Source: Endozoicomonas sp965196975 (lineage in GTDB: Bacteria > Pseudomonadota > Gammaproteobacteria > Pseudomonadales > Endozoicomonadaceae). Taken from it: DNA of 64,000 nucleotides. Shown here piece by piece: positions 1 through 11,913 of the stretch. Positions within the stretch are counted from its first letter, which is position 1. Each line of letters starts with the position of its first letter. Both the position numbers and the translations under genes were made by a program. Under the pieces are notes generated by a model. It saw nothing but the letters and a program-made list of their open reading frames with translations, ran no database searches and had not been told where the DNA came from. Location of the stretch: positions 5,394,001-5,458,000 of the forward strand of contig NZ_OZ239981.1 in the NCBI RefSeq assembly GCF_965196975.1, read 5' to 3'.

Positions 1-828
1 GCCTATACCCATGAGAACCTGGCCTCTACTGAGCAGAGTATCCGCGATGCTTTACAAGAAAGTCCGGTTGCAGGAGCGGATGAAACTGGCATGCGGGTTG
101 ACGGTTCACTGTGGTGGTTACACATTATGCGAGATGACCAATGGACGCTTTACTACCTCTCAGAAAGGCGAGGTTGTGAAGCAATGGATGCAATGGGCAT
201 CCTGCTGACTTTTGCAGGCATTCTGGTTCACGATCATTGGAAGTCCTACTTTGCCTATGCGGCAGTGCATGTGCTTTGTAATGCCCATCATCTGAGAGAG
301 CTTCAGGGAGTTGTCGATAGGGATGCGAATAAGCTGGCTCTGCGGCTGATGAAATTGCTTACGCTCTCCTGGCACTTCTGCAAGAAATACAAAGCAGCCG
401 GTCTGACTCAAATGCCTGGTGCAATACAGCTTCGCATTGAGACGATATACGACCAAATCCTTCAAAGGGCTCTCACGAAGGAAACCGCTTATATGGAAAA
501 ACAACGACAGGTGCTTGGACGTAAGAAGGTCAGGAATACCAAGGCCTACAACCTGTTCAAAAGGCTTATTGAGTTTAAGGTTGAAACGTTGCGCTTCATG
601 TCGGACTTTTCAATTCCCTTCGATAACAATGGCAGTGAACGTGATGCCAGGATGGCCAAACTTAAGCAGAAGATCTCAGGCTGCTTCAGAAGCGAAGACG
701 GAGGTACCATGTTTACCCGAATCCGAAGCTATTTATCATCTGCTAAAAAGCAGGGGTTGAACATATTTCAGGCGCTTCTTAAAGCGGTTCGAAATTACAA
801 CAATACGCCTTTGCTGGGTGCTGAATAG
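1..828 (+). CDS. IS66-family transposase (TnpC), C-terminal part
   Basis: The reading frame is open from base 1 to a TAG at 826-828 and gives the last 275 residues of the 501-residue transposase seen intact in other copies here. The visible part covers the DDE catalytic region: the aspartate in ADETGMRVDG, the aspartate in VHDHWKSYF and the glutamate in NNGSERDARM. The N-terminal leucine-rich coiled coil and the cysteine-rich zinc-binding region lie upstream of the window. The residues agree with copies C, D and E, so nothing in the visible part suggests inactivation. The stop codon lies inside the right terminal inverted repeat. Confidence 0.95.
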   Translation, partial: AYTHENLASTEQSIRDALQESPVAGADETGMRVDGSLWWLHIMRDDQWTLYYLSERRGCEAMDAMGILLTFAGILVHDHWKSYFAYAAVHVLCNAHHLRELQGVVDRDANKLALRLMKLLTLSWHFCKKYKAAGLTQMPGAIQLRIETIYDQILQRALTKETAYMEKQRQVLGRKKVRNTKAYNLFKRLIEFKVETLRFMSDFSIPFDNNGSERDARMAKLKQKISGCFRSEDGGTMFTRIRSYLSSAKKQGLNIFQALLKAVRNYNNTPLLGAE

Positions 829-832
829 TTAC
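1..832 (+). mobile_element. IS66-family element, copy A (right part, cut by window edge)
   Basis: This is the right-hand part of an IS66-family element whose left part lies outside the window. It matches the complete copies at 47899-49497, 49854-51452 and 60320-61918. The right terminal inverted repeat, GGGTGCTGAATAGTTAC, ends at 832. The element has a single transposase gene and no tnpA/tnpB accessory genes, as in the ISBst12 subgroup of IS66. The base after 832 begins coding sequence of an adhesin fragment, so this copy forms the 5' boundary of that fragment. Confidence 0.95.
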
Positions 833-3800
833 GAGGCTAATGAGGGGGCGTTAAGCTCCACACACCGCGGCATTGAAAAAAACCCCTATCTGGAGCTGTT
901 CAGTTCTGAAACCACATTCGGCAGTAGTGATTCCAGCACCAGCAATGTGCTGACCTTTAATGGCAGTGGTTCGGTTGTGGCAGGACAGTACGCTTACCAG
1001 TGGGTTGAGGTGGCTACCAATGGCAGTATCACTTCTCAGCTTTACCGTTACGGTACTGCCGCCCAAATGGACGATAAGTATTCCAGCCGTGCAGAGCTTG
1101 AAGCCTATATCCAGGATCTGCAAGACCGCATTGCCGAACTGGAAGCCTGGACACCAGACTCCGGTGCGGAGGGTATTGATGTAGCAGATGGTGCAGATGA
1201 CGATGCCGTTGGTGATCCCGGTGCCGATGACCCTGCCGCACCAACCGGTAGCGGTGATGACCTGGTGGTGGATAACAGCAATCCATACCAGACAGAGATT
1301 GATGAATTGAAGGCGGAAGTCGTATTACTTTCCGCCATTGTGGACGACCTGTCAGAGAACCCCAACTTTGCCATTGAGGTTGCCAATGTCCAGGCAACAG
1401 CCGGTAACGTCAATCTGGTGGCAGACACCATCACGCTTGCAGGTTCCAGTAAGCCAACCTTTACTGCAAAGGGCGATGCTTATATCCGGGTTGAAAACAA
1501 AACAGACGAACATCTGGTACTCAGTAACCTGAGCATTACCAATCAGACCGGTGGTAACGTCTTTGTAACCGGTGGAGCATCACTGTCAGATACCTACATT
1601 GATGAACAGTCCGGTAGCGATTATACCGATACCACCGGTATTACCATTGATCATGCCCCATCAGGTGCTAACTATCTGGACTCTGATGTCATCATTAACG
1701 GAGATATTTCCAATCTTCTGTCCAGTGTCAATATCAGTGTGGCGGAAGGTGACCTGATTCAACAGGCTGTCATCGAAGCCAATGCCATTAACCTGGATGT
1801 TAAAAATGGCAGTCTGTTGCTGAACAGCAATAAGCCTCAAACCTATGGCCGTGATCCGGATGCTCTGGTGAACTATACATCCGCAGCCGGGTGGAAGCCG
1901 GCCTCTGCTGATGATTTTGTTAATTTTTACATTAACGACAAATACAGTACGGCCATCAACGCCACAGGCATCAACAACTTCAATAACTGGTTCTCCGGGC
2001 GGGCGATTCGTCACACCGGTGACCAGATCAGTTATTACCAGAACAGCAGTAGCTGTAAGTCCTGTGACTACGGTTACGATGAGATGAACATCTACTTCAA
2101 CTGGGGATTCGCCAATGCCGCTGAATACCACGGTTCTGACGCTATTGTGTTTGAGATGAAGACCAACAGCGACAGTCGTGGCGGCAGTAAGTGGAAGTTC
2201 AAACCGATCTCTAATAAACAATCCAGTCTGACACAAAGCGCCAGCTACAGCGATGTGAAAAGCACGCTGGGAGGAACGGGTACTTCCATCATTGGGGAAA
2301 AGGTCGTTATCAATGCTCAGCGTCTGGACATCAACGGCAAGATCATTGTTGGTACCGATAACAGCTGGTCGGTTGATGTTGGCAATGGCTTTGATGCGAC
2401 AATAGCGACTTACATTAAGGATGCGGGCCTTTCATCTGGAGATACGGTATCCATTGTTCCGGGTCAGACCAAGTGGTTGAGAGTGGAGAACCCGAGTTAT
2501 CAGCCTGACTTTTTAAAGCCCAGTTACGACCCGGACAGATACACCTGGAAAGAGTATAACTTTGATGTATCTACAAGTGCCGGCTCATCCGGAATCGGGC
2601 TGACCTATGATGTGGCTACCGGCAATATCACTGCTGATGATATTCCTGTCAGCGGTGGTGGCTATGTAGCGATTCGAGCCAGAATCTCGTCGACCGGAGA
2701 AGATGGCAATATCACTGTCAAGGATGGTCTTGGCCAGATTGATATCAATAACGATTCGAACAGTCAGCTGGTGCTGGGCACCATCAGTGCAGGGGATGAT
2801 GCCACTGGTATTATCCGTATTACTGACCTGAATAAGAAAAAGAACATTCCCGGTGATGGCCGTGGGTACAAGGTTGAATACAGTGAGTGGTTTGTCCACT
2901 CACCAGGCAGTCAGATCCGTCAATATGAGACCAGTGCCTGGGCTGTCAGTTATGATGAGTCTAATTACGTAGCCAGTCATGGTGGTACAGGGACTACGTC
3001 GTCCATGACCTATAACCCGGTCGCTGGCCAGCTCTATTACATTCGTGAAGGTGCAACGATTGCCCGGAGCTTTGATCCACCCGGAGACAGTTCTGCCCCT
3101 TATGATGGCAAGTCCATTGATGGTTACTTTGCCAAATACCCGAATACGCTGGGGGACTGGTATTACGAGACCAACTGGAATACCGAAACCAGCTACTACA
3201 CTACCTGTACCTACAAGCCTGAAGCCTGTAGCGGTGGCACTGCCTCCAACTATCTGACTCAAACCTACGACTATGGAAGCGCGTCTGTCTGGCGTGTGAA
3301 CTGGGGGCTGAGTTACGACAAGTATTACGGCAGCAACATGACCAATGTGGATCCACTGGTCGAAGTGGCCTACCGGCTCAGTATGGATACCCATACTTAT
3401 ATTAAGGCCGATAATGCCATTAAGTTCCAGTTCACCGGATCCTCTACAGGGTCTATCGACTTAACGTCAAAAGGGAATATTGAGCTTACTGGTAATGTTT
3501 ATAACCCCAGTGGCAATACGAACATCAACACTCAGAATAATCTGATTACCGCTGGCTCCACTGCGATTACCTCCGATGTCACCACCATCTCCGCCAAAGG
3601 AACTATCGGCAGCCTGGAAAATCCGCTGTCTGTAATCACCGATGAGCTTGGAATGTCCTCCAGTCATGGCTCCCTTTATTTCAATGTAACGGGTACCGAT
3701 GGTGATGTTGAGCTTCAGCATCTGAAAGCTAAATACGACATTGTTGGTGTGATTGATAAGGGGATTGTTGCCAAAAACAGCAGCACCATTATTCAGGCTG

Positions 3801-6800
3801 ATCAACTGGACCTGACCAGCTCAACCGGGGGTATTGGTAAGGTCGGTACCATTGGGAATACCAGCAGCTACCAGTTTATCAATATCTCGACCACTGGGGC
3901 GGTGAAGCTGAATGCAGCGACGGACATAGCAGTTAATCAGGCCAGTGGTGATCTGGAACTTTACAGCGCCAGCGCCAGCGAAGAGGTGGTGATTAAACTG
4001 GGCAATGGTCGTTTGAAGAATGCCATTGGCCGTCTGGATAAGACCGATGAGGAGCTGGCGTACGATGCTGCTGTTTGGGACAGCCTGCACCTTCTGGATG
4101 ATGATGCCGGAGCGGTCACTGTATCGTCCTATGAAAACCAGTTTACCCACAAATATCACACCTACTGGATGCTGAAGCAGCGTCTGACCGATACCAGCGA
4201 TCAAGGGTTTACCATTGACCCCGCATATCTTGAAGCCCTGAAACTTCGCTACAACGAAACGGATGAAGCCGTGCTGACCAGCCTGGTTAAATCAGATTAT
4301 CAGGGGCTTGAGCAGTGGTTTGCTGACCAGGTTGCCACACCGGAGAACTTCGTTAACCCTGAAGATGCCAAGGGTGTGGAACAGAAAGGCATCCTTTATG
4401 GTTACGACTATGCGGATCTGTTCTCCGGTGATTATGATCAGGATTATAAACTGAGCCTGGCACAGGACTCCTCCTGGTACACCGATATGGTGGATGGTGC
4501 CCAGTGGAAGCAGAGTCAGCTGGATATCAGTATCTCTTCTACGGCTTTGAACGGTGATGCGTCCAGCCAGTTATCCAATCGTGATGCCAACGTTACGGCT
4601 TCTGACGTTCACTTTATCGTGAACAGTGGTGGTGTTGGTGAAAACCTTGATGACCTGGTGTTTACCGTCAATACCACGGGTAGTGGCACTGTTTCTGATG
4701 CTCAGAAAGCCGCACTGCTGGCCGCAGGTGCCGGTGATATTTCCACAGAGGTTTCCGACAGTTCGGTTACATTCCGGGTTAAGCAGGTTGACCCCATCAA
4801 AGTAGACGTTCCCGGCGAGCTTTATGCCTCGGCCAGTGATGAGATTTATATTGAGTCCACATCCGGGCTGACGGTAGGGCAACTGATCTCAAGCAGTGAT
4901 GATGTTCGTCTGATTGTCGATGGTGCGATAGGGTCAAAGTCAGGCCTGACCAATATCCTTGGCCGTGATCTCTATATTTCCAATACCCGCGGCGATATTG
5001 GTGCTTCCGGCAATGCACTGAAGCTTGATCTCAGCGGTGCATTGCGCCAGGCAGGTGCTGCTTCCGATATGTACCTCCACCATGTGAATGGTGACCTGTA
5101 CCTGGGCTCTGTCAGCGCAGGTGGTCTGCTGTCGATCTACAACAATAATGATCTGCTGGCCTATAACGATGAGAGCTTTATCTCTGCGGATACCTTTGAT
5201 CTTGATGTAGACAGCCACAATATTGGCGCTTCCAGCGATGTTCTTGATGTCATTATGACCGGTACCGGTGGACTGCAGATGGACGCTGGTAATGCCTGGT
5301 TGAACGTCCGCGATACCAGCCTTTTCACCCTTGATAACACCGAGGTGGATAACCAGTTCACCCTGACCAGCGCAGGGGCTCTGGATCTTCAGGGTAATAT
5401 CAAGGCCAAGGGATTGAAACTGGATGTTTCCGGCGACATTACCTCTGGTGATGGTCTGGCCATCAATGTCACAAATCATACTGATCTGGATGCTGCCGGC
5501 ATTAATCTGGAAGAGGTAACTGTTCAGACTGGAACTGCCAGCCTTTATGCCCAGAGTGGTAGCCTGACATTGTCAGATATCACCACAACCAGTGGATTGA
5601 TGTCTCTGCTGGCCAATGGTCAGATGAACCTGAATGGAGGCGTTCTTACTCAAACCGGTAACCTGGTGATGGATGCCAACCGTCTGGTTATGGACAGTCT
5701 GGCAACCATCAACAGTGCCGGTGATATCACTGCCACGGCATCGGACTCCATGGCACTGTTTAACCTGACGGCCAACAGCGGCAAGGTTAAGCTGACCACT
5801 GCCAATAATCAGAATGCTTCCCTGGGAGCGATTGTGCTGACTGGATTGGCTGCCAGAGAGGCTGAAATTACCAGTCAGGCGAGTATCACTGCTGGTCAGA
5901 TGGATATTGAGAATACTGCGGTTCTGAACAGTGGAACCTTTACCACGGTTAATGCAGTGGCTACCTCTGGTGATAACTTCAGCATTACCGCCAGTGATAA
6001 TATTTCCATCAATGGCCCGCTGACCAGCGAGCAGGGTTCTATCATCCTCCGTGGTCAGAAAGATCTGTTTGTCAATCGTCGTCTTGATGCCAGTCGTGAA
6101 GTGGATGTGGATGTGGATGTTGTGGGGACGTTAACCCTGGATGCTGCACAAACCATTGCATCGGGTCAGAAGACAACGCTGAAAGCTGCAAGCCTGCAAA
6201 TGAACCAGGGCAGTCAGCTGGATATCGAAGGTGATCTGATACTGGCAACCTCCGGTGATCAGGTGCTGGCCCAGTTGGATATAGAGGGCAGCCTTGATGC
6301 AGACAGTTCCACAGGTTCCATCCGCTTCAATGAGCGTGCGGATATGGCCATGGCTGCGGATATTTTTGCGGCAGGAAACGTGACCATCGCTGAGCAGCAG
6401 ATGTTATCCTCAGGCAGTAGCCTGAAGGTTCAATCCACTGCACTGGAGATGCTTGCAGGCAGTACTCTGGATGCTGGTACAGCGCTCAACCTGATAAATA
6501 ACACCATGAGTATGGGTGACGGTGCTCTGCTGAAAGCCGCACAGAGTATTCAGACAAAGACTTCAGGAAGTGCAACTTTCCATCAAATTGAGTCTCTTCA
6601 GGCGGTTGACCTGTCAGCCGGTGACGCTCTGACGGTGAACAGTACGATTGATGCGGGTACTGCGCTTTCGATCGACGCCGATGGAACGCTGACACTCCAT
6701 AAAGCGGTTGCTGCAAAAGACAATATTGCTATAGACGCTGTTGGTGTAGCCACCATGAACGGACTGGTAACTTCAGCAGAAGGAGCCTTCCTGTTCCGTG

Positions 6801-9800
6801 GCGACAGTCACCTGACGATTAATAACACGGTCTCTACCAAGGGCAGCTTTACGGTTACTGATGCTCAAACGGTATCTGTGGCAGCGGGCAAAGACATCAT
6901 TTCTGAAAGTGCTGTTGCCATTAATGCCGCTGCTATTCAGATGGGGGCAGGCAGCAAGCTGGACGCACTGTCGGCTCTTACGCTCACCACAACCGGTAAT
7001 CAAAAGCTTGCAACGCTGGATGCGGGTGGAGATCTGAAAGTCGAAAGCTCTACCGGGTGGGTCGCTTTTGATGAAACGGTCACTACCCAGGGAGCAGCGG
7101 ATATCGATACCAGTGGTTCCCTGACATTGGCCGACAACCAGGGCTTCAACTCAACACTTGGCACAGACATTAATGCCAGCTCGGTTAACTTTGGTGATAA
7201 CTCCATTCTGAATGTTGATGGCTCACTGAACTTATCCACAGTTGGGCAGGCAGAGCTTTATACGGTTGATGTTGAAGGCGGTGCAGCATTGACTAATGGT
7301 GGCAACCTGGTCATCAACGATCGGTTGGATGTGGTTGATAACATGACTCTGGATGTGGGTGGGGATGCTACGTTCAATGGCGCAGTACTGATTGAGAATG
7401 CCCTGCTGGCAGATGATATTGATGGCAAACTGACGGTTAATGATACGCTGACTGTAGAAAACGACATCAATATTACCTTAGGCAAGGATGCGGAGTTTAA
7501 TGGTGTCCTGACCAGCAATGCCGGGTTACTCGATATTCAGGGCAGTGGCGCTCTGACTTTTAATGATGATGTGTCCGTCAATGACTCAATCAACCTGGTG
7601 ATCACCGATGGTGTCAGCCTGGCTGGTGGTAAAACCATCGCCTCCGGTGGCAACACCGCTATCCAGTCTGCCAGCGTAACCATGGGTGATACTGCCCGCT
7701 TTGATACTGGCTCTGATCTGATTATCAACACGGTTGGTGATCAGGAACTGGCAACCCTGGATGTTGATGGCAATCTCGATATCGACAGTGCGAACGGCCA
7801 TGTTGAGCTGAAAGAGCACGTTACGGTAATGAATGCAGTAACCATCGATGCTCTCAATGGTGCCGTGACGCTGGCAGAGAACCAACAGCTTTATTCTGGC
7901 AGTGATTCCACCATTAACGCTGAATCACTGACGTTTGCTAACGGTTCGGTTCTGGAGGTTGATGGTGCGCTTGATGTGAACACGAAAGCGGATGCCGAAC
8001 TGTTCAAAGTGGATGTAGCAAATGGTGCTGTATTCACTAACGGAGGAAGCCTCACCACCAATAGTGATGTTCTGATCGGTGATAACCTGACTCTGGATGT
8101 GGCGGGTGATGCCACCTTTAACAAGGCAGTGAATGTGGGCAATGCGCTGCTGGCGGATGATATTGATGGCAAACTGACGGTTAATGACACGCTGACCGTA
8201 GAAAACAACATCAATATTACCGTAGGGAAGGATGCAGAGTTTAATGGTGTCCTGACCAGCAATGCCGGGTTACTCGATATTCAGGGCAGTGGCGCTCTGA
8301 CCTTTAATGATGATGTGTCCGTCAACGACTCAATCAACCTGGTGATCACCAATGGTGTCAGTCTGGCTGGTGGTAAAACCATCACCTCCGGTGGCAACAC
8401 CGCCATCCAGTCTGCCAGCGTAATCATGGGGGATAGTGCCCGCTTTGATACTGGCTCTGATCTGATTATCAACACGGTTGGTGATCAGGAGCTGGCAACT
8501 CTGGATATTGATGGCAATCTCGATATCGACAGTGCGAATGGCCGTGTTGAGCTCAAAGAGCACGTTACGGTGATGAATGCAGTAACCATTGATGCTCTCA
8601 ATGGTGCCGTGACGCTGGCTGAGAACCAACAGCTTTATTCTGGCAGTGATACCACCATTAACGCTGAATCACTGACGTTTGCTAACGGTTCGGTTCTGGA
8701 GGTTGATGGTGCGCTGGATGTGAGCACGAAAGCGGATGCCGAACTGTTCAAGGTGGATGTAGCGAGTGGTGCTGTATTCACTAATGGTGGAAGCCTCACC
8801 ACCATTAGCGATGTTCTGATCGGTGATAACCTGACTCTGGATGTGGCAGGTGATGCCATCTTTAACAAGGCAGTGAATGTGGGCAATGCGCTGCTGGCGG
8901 ATGATATTGATGGCAAGCTGACGGTAAATGATACGGTGACCGTAGAAAACGACATCAATATTACCGTAGGGAAGGATGCAGAGTTTAATGGTGTCCTGAC
9001 CAGCAATGCCGGCCTGCTCGATATTCTGGGCAGTGGTGCTCTGACCTTTAATGATGATGTGTCCGTCAACGACTCAATCAACCTGGTGATTACCAATGGT
9101 GTCAGCCTGACTGGTGGTAAAACCATCGCCTCCGGTGGCAACACTGCCATCCAGTCTGCCAGCGTAATCATGGGTGATACTGCTCGCTTTGATATCGCTG
9201 TTGACCTGACAATTAATACTTCAGGTAACCAGGAACTGGCTACCCTGAACGTCGGTGGAAGTCTGGATGTTGATAGTTCAGCTGGCGCTGTTGATTTTAA
9301 AGAGCATGTATCCGTGCTCGGCAATACTGATCTTCTGGTTGAGAATGCAATCACGCTTGCTGATGACCAGAAGATAGAAAGCACTGGCTGGATCCGGTCT
9401 GAGTCAGACACTTTCACCATGGGTGATCGCTCGATTATCAACTCAGGTGGAAGTACCTCATTGTTTACCGATGGCGATCAGGAACTGGCGACTCTGGATA
9501 TTGGCGATGACTTTACAGCAACCAGCCAGCAGGGAGCCATTCACTTTAATGAGTCGGTTACTGTCGCCAATGATATGAATCTGCTGGCTGCCCGGGAGAT
9601 TATCCTTGCAGCCCAGCAGGCAATTAATGCTGGCTCAATGGCCATTGGTTCTGAAACATTGCTGGGTGCAGACAGTTTCTCCATGGGTGAAGATGCAGTT
9701 ATCCACACCCGTGAATTGACGCTTGTCCATACCCGTGGTGATCAGCTGATTGGTCAACTGGTATCCGATGCTGCGGATTCTGCGTTTTACCTCAAGACGA

Positions 9801-10264
9801 CAGAAGGTAGCATCAATGGACGTTCCGATCTGGATATTGCCAGTGGTGAACGTCACCTGAAAGCAACCCAGCGGGTTGGTTGCGATGCAGAAGGCGAAAA
9901 CTGCACTGGTGGACAGGGGCAGTTGATGGCCGCAACCGGTATTGGTGATCCACTGGTGATTGATCTGCCCTGGCTGTCTGCAGAAACCGACAATGGCGAT
10001 ATCAATATTCTGGCCAGTTCAGACCTGCATGCCCGTCTGCTGAAAGCCACCAATGGCAACATCTACATGACAGCACTGGGTTACCTTGAGATCGAAGAGT
10101 TGATTGGTACCCCATGGCTGCTGGTGAATGACTTCCTGTTTGCAGACCTGATGACCCTGGATCGGGGCGGTCTGGCTTCCAGGGAAAGTGTGGTGGTTAA
10201 TCAGATCAGTATGACCGATGGTGGGCCTTTGGGGGTTTATGCCCCGACAATTGATCTGACGTAA
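818..10264 (+). pseudogene. Giant filamentous adhesin (FHA-like beta-helix), internal fragment between two IS66 copies
   Basis: A continuous frame of 3148 codons encodes a repetitive protein rich in Gly, Asn, Asp, Ser, Thr and Val. It has short beta-strand/turn motifs of the form 'ANxGxLxIxGxGxLxxN', typical of the right-handed beta-helix of two-partner-secreted or filamentous adhesins. Near the N-terminus are two short coiled-coil stretches (around residues 90-110 and 148-170) separated by an Asp/Gly/Ala-rich linker. No signal peptide, no TPS secretion domain and no C-terminal anchor is present. The first codons (GTG at 818 onward) come from the IS66 right end, and the stop TAA comes from the IS66 left end at 10261, so true host sequence is 833-10260. 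I read it as an internal fragment of a larger secreted adhesin, unlikely to be exported. No TpsB or type I secretion gene is nearby. The exact subfamily is uncertain. Confidence 0.8.
7364..9193 (+). repeat. 744-bp (248-codon) tandem repeat inside the adhesin, about 2.5 units
   Basis: Three directly repeated units start at 7364, 8108 and 8852, exactly 744 bp apart and in frame. Units 1 and 2 are near-identical over their full length. Unit 3 keeps the match to about 9193 and then diverges. Each unit starts with an Asp-Ala-Phe-Asn stretch and includes the segments ALLADDIDGKLTVND, GDQELATLD and TLAENQQLYSGSD. Degenerate versions of the same motifs occur upstream from about 6.2 kb, so the whole rod appears to have grown by duplication of a roughly 240-residue unit, with the last units copied recently. 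Confidence 0.9.
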
Positions 10265-11858
10265 CTATTCAGCACCCTTCATATAAATCTGGAATTTTCT
10301 GATTTTTCGACCATCATCTTATACTCAATTTTTCTAACAAATCTCCAGTATGGAACCAGACTTCCCAGCTACTCCGTTTACCGAAGCTCTCCTTAAAGAG
10401 AATGAAGAGCTTCGGACCGAGAATGCGCTTTTACGGGAACGTTGCAGCGAACTGGAAGAAAGGGTTAATAAAAACAGTCAAAACAGTAGTAAGCCACCAT
10501 CGTCAGATGGTTATCAAAAGCCCAGTAAAAAAGGGAGTGATAAAGGTGATACATCTTCCAAAGAAGCCCCCTGCTCCTCACAGGAAACACCGAACCCCAA
10601 AAGCCTTAGACCATCTTCAGGCAATAAACCAGGTGGCCAGAAAGGTCATCAAGGCTCTTGTTTGAGACGTGTCGCCTTACCGATTATGTCAGGCATCTGA
10701 AGGTTGAAAAATGTTGCTGTTGCCAGTCTTCGCTTATCGATATTAAACCCACCAAATACATTGAGCGACAGGTTTTTGATCCAGGTAGACCCGGAGAATT
10801 TGAAGTTACCGCGTACTGGGCAGACGTTAAAGTATGTCCTTGTGGTAAACGGAACACCGCTGAGTTTCCCCAAGGAGTGAAAGCCGCTGCTCAATACGGA
10901 GAAGTGACTCAGGCAATGGCTGTTCATTTAAACCAGTATCACTTCATCCCATATCACCGGGTGTCTGAGTATTTCAATACTATTTATTGCATGAGTGTCA
11001 GCGCAGGCTCTGTTGCCAATTTTGTTGCCTATACCCATGAGAACCTGGCCTCTACTGAGCAGAGTATCCGCGATGCTTTACAAGAAAGTCCGGTTGCAGG
11101 AGCGGATGAAACTGGCATGCGGGTTGACGGTTCACTGTGGTGGTTACACATTATGCGAGATGACCAATGGACGCTTTACTACCTCTCAGAAAGGCGAGGT
11201 TGTGAAGCAATGGATGCAATGGGCATCCTGCTGACTTTTGCAGGCATTCTGGTTCACGATCATTGGAAGTCCTACTTTGCCTATGCGGCAGTGCATGTGC
11301 TTTGTAATGCCCATCATCTGAGAGAGCTTCAGGGAGTTGTCGATAGGGATGCGAATAAGCTGGCTCTGCGGCTGATGAAATTGCTTACGCTCTCCTGGCA
11401 CTTCTGCAAGAAATACAAAGCAGCCGGTCTGACTCAAATGCCTGGTGCAATACAGCTTCGCATTGAGACGATATACGACCAAATCCTTCAAAGGGCTCTC
11501 ACGAAGGAAACCGCTTATATGGAAAAACAACGACAGGTGCTTGGACGTAAGAAGGTCAGGGATACCAAGGCCTACAACCTGTTCAAAAGGCTTATTGAGT
11601 TTAAGGTTGAAACGTTGCGCTTCATGTCGGACTTTTCAATTCCCTTCGATAACAATGGCAGTGAACGTGATGCCAGGATGGCCAAACTTAAGCAGAAGAT
11701 CTCAGGCTGCTTCAGAAGCGAAGACGGAGGTACCATGTTTACCCGAATCCGAAGCTATTTATCATCTGCTAAAAAGCAGGGGTTGAACATATTTCAGGCG
11801 CTTCTTAAAGCGGTTCGAAATTACAACAATACGCCTTTGCTGGGTGCTGAATAGTTAC
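10261..11858 (+). mobile_element. IS66-family element, copy B (complete ends, 1598 bp)
   Basis: Terminal inverted repeats GTAACTATTCAGCACCC (10261-10277) and GGGTGCTGAATAGTTAC (11842-11858) bound the element. It is one base shorter than copies C, D and E because of a deletion inside the transposase gene. The 8-bp flanks differ (GATCTGAC on the left, AACCGATT on the right), so no target duplication is present. This suggests the copy was joined to new flanks by recombination or deletion. It closes the 3' end of the adhesin fragment and lies about 55 bp upstream of the SLC13 gene. Confidence 0.95.
10350..11854 (+). pseudogene. IS66-family transposase, frameshifted
   Basis: Compared with the 501-residue copies elsewhere in the window, one C is missing from the CCC run at 10680-10681. 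The first frame (from ATG 10350) leaves the correct path after about 110 residues and stops at 10700. The rest of the protein continues in another frame to the TAG at 11854. The catalytic region is otherwise preserved, with one visible substitution (KVRD instead of KVRN). Without a frameshift event it should be inactive, but the intact ends mean it could still be mobilized in trans by the other copies. Confidence 0.9.
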
Positions 11859-11913
11859 AACCGATTTACTGTTGAATTGCCTATAAATTTTATTAAATGC
11901 AATGGAGCGAATC

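Noticed and set aside
8635..9441. Long open frame on the minus strand across the adhesin repeats
   Set aside because: It mirrors the low-stop, repetitive coding strand; several similar minus frames occur at the same phase in each repeat unit. No ribosome binding site or family pattern.
818..11858. Composite transposon made of IS66 copies A and B with the adhesin piece as cargo
   Set aside because: Outer flanks cannot be compared because copy A is cut by the window edge, and the inner gene is truncated at both ends, which fits deletion scars better than a mobile cargo.
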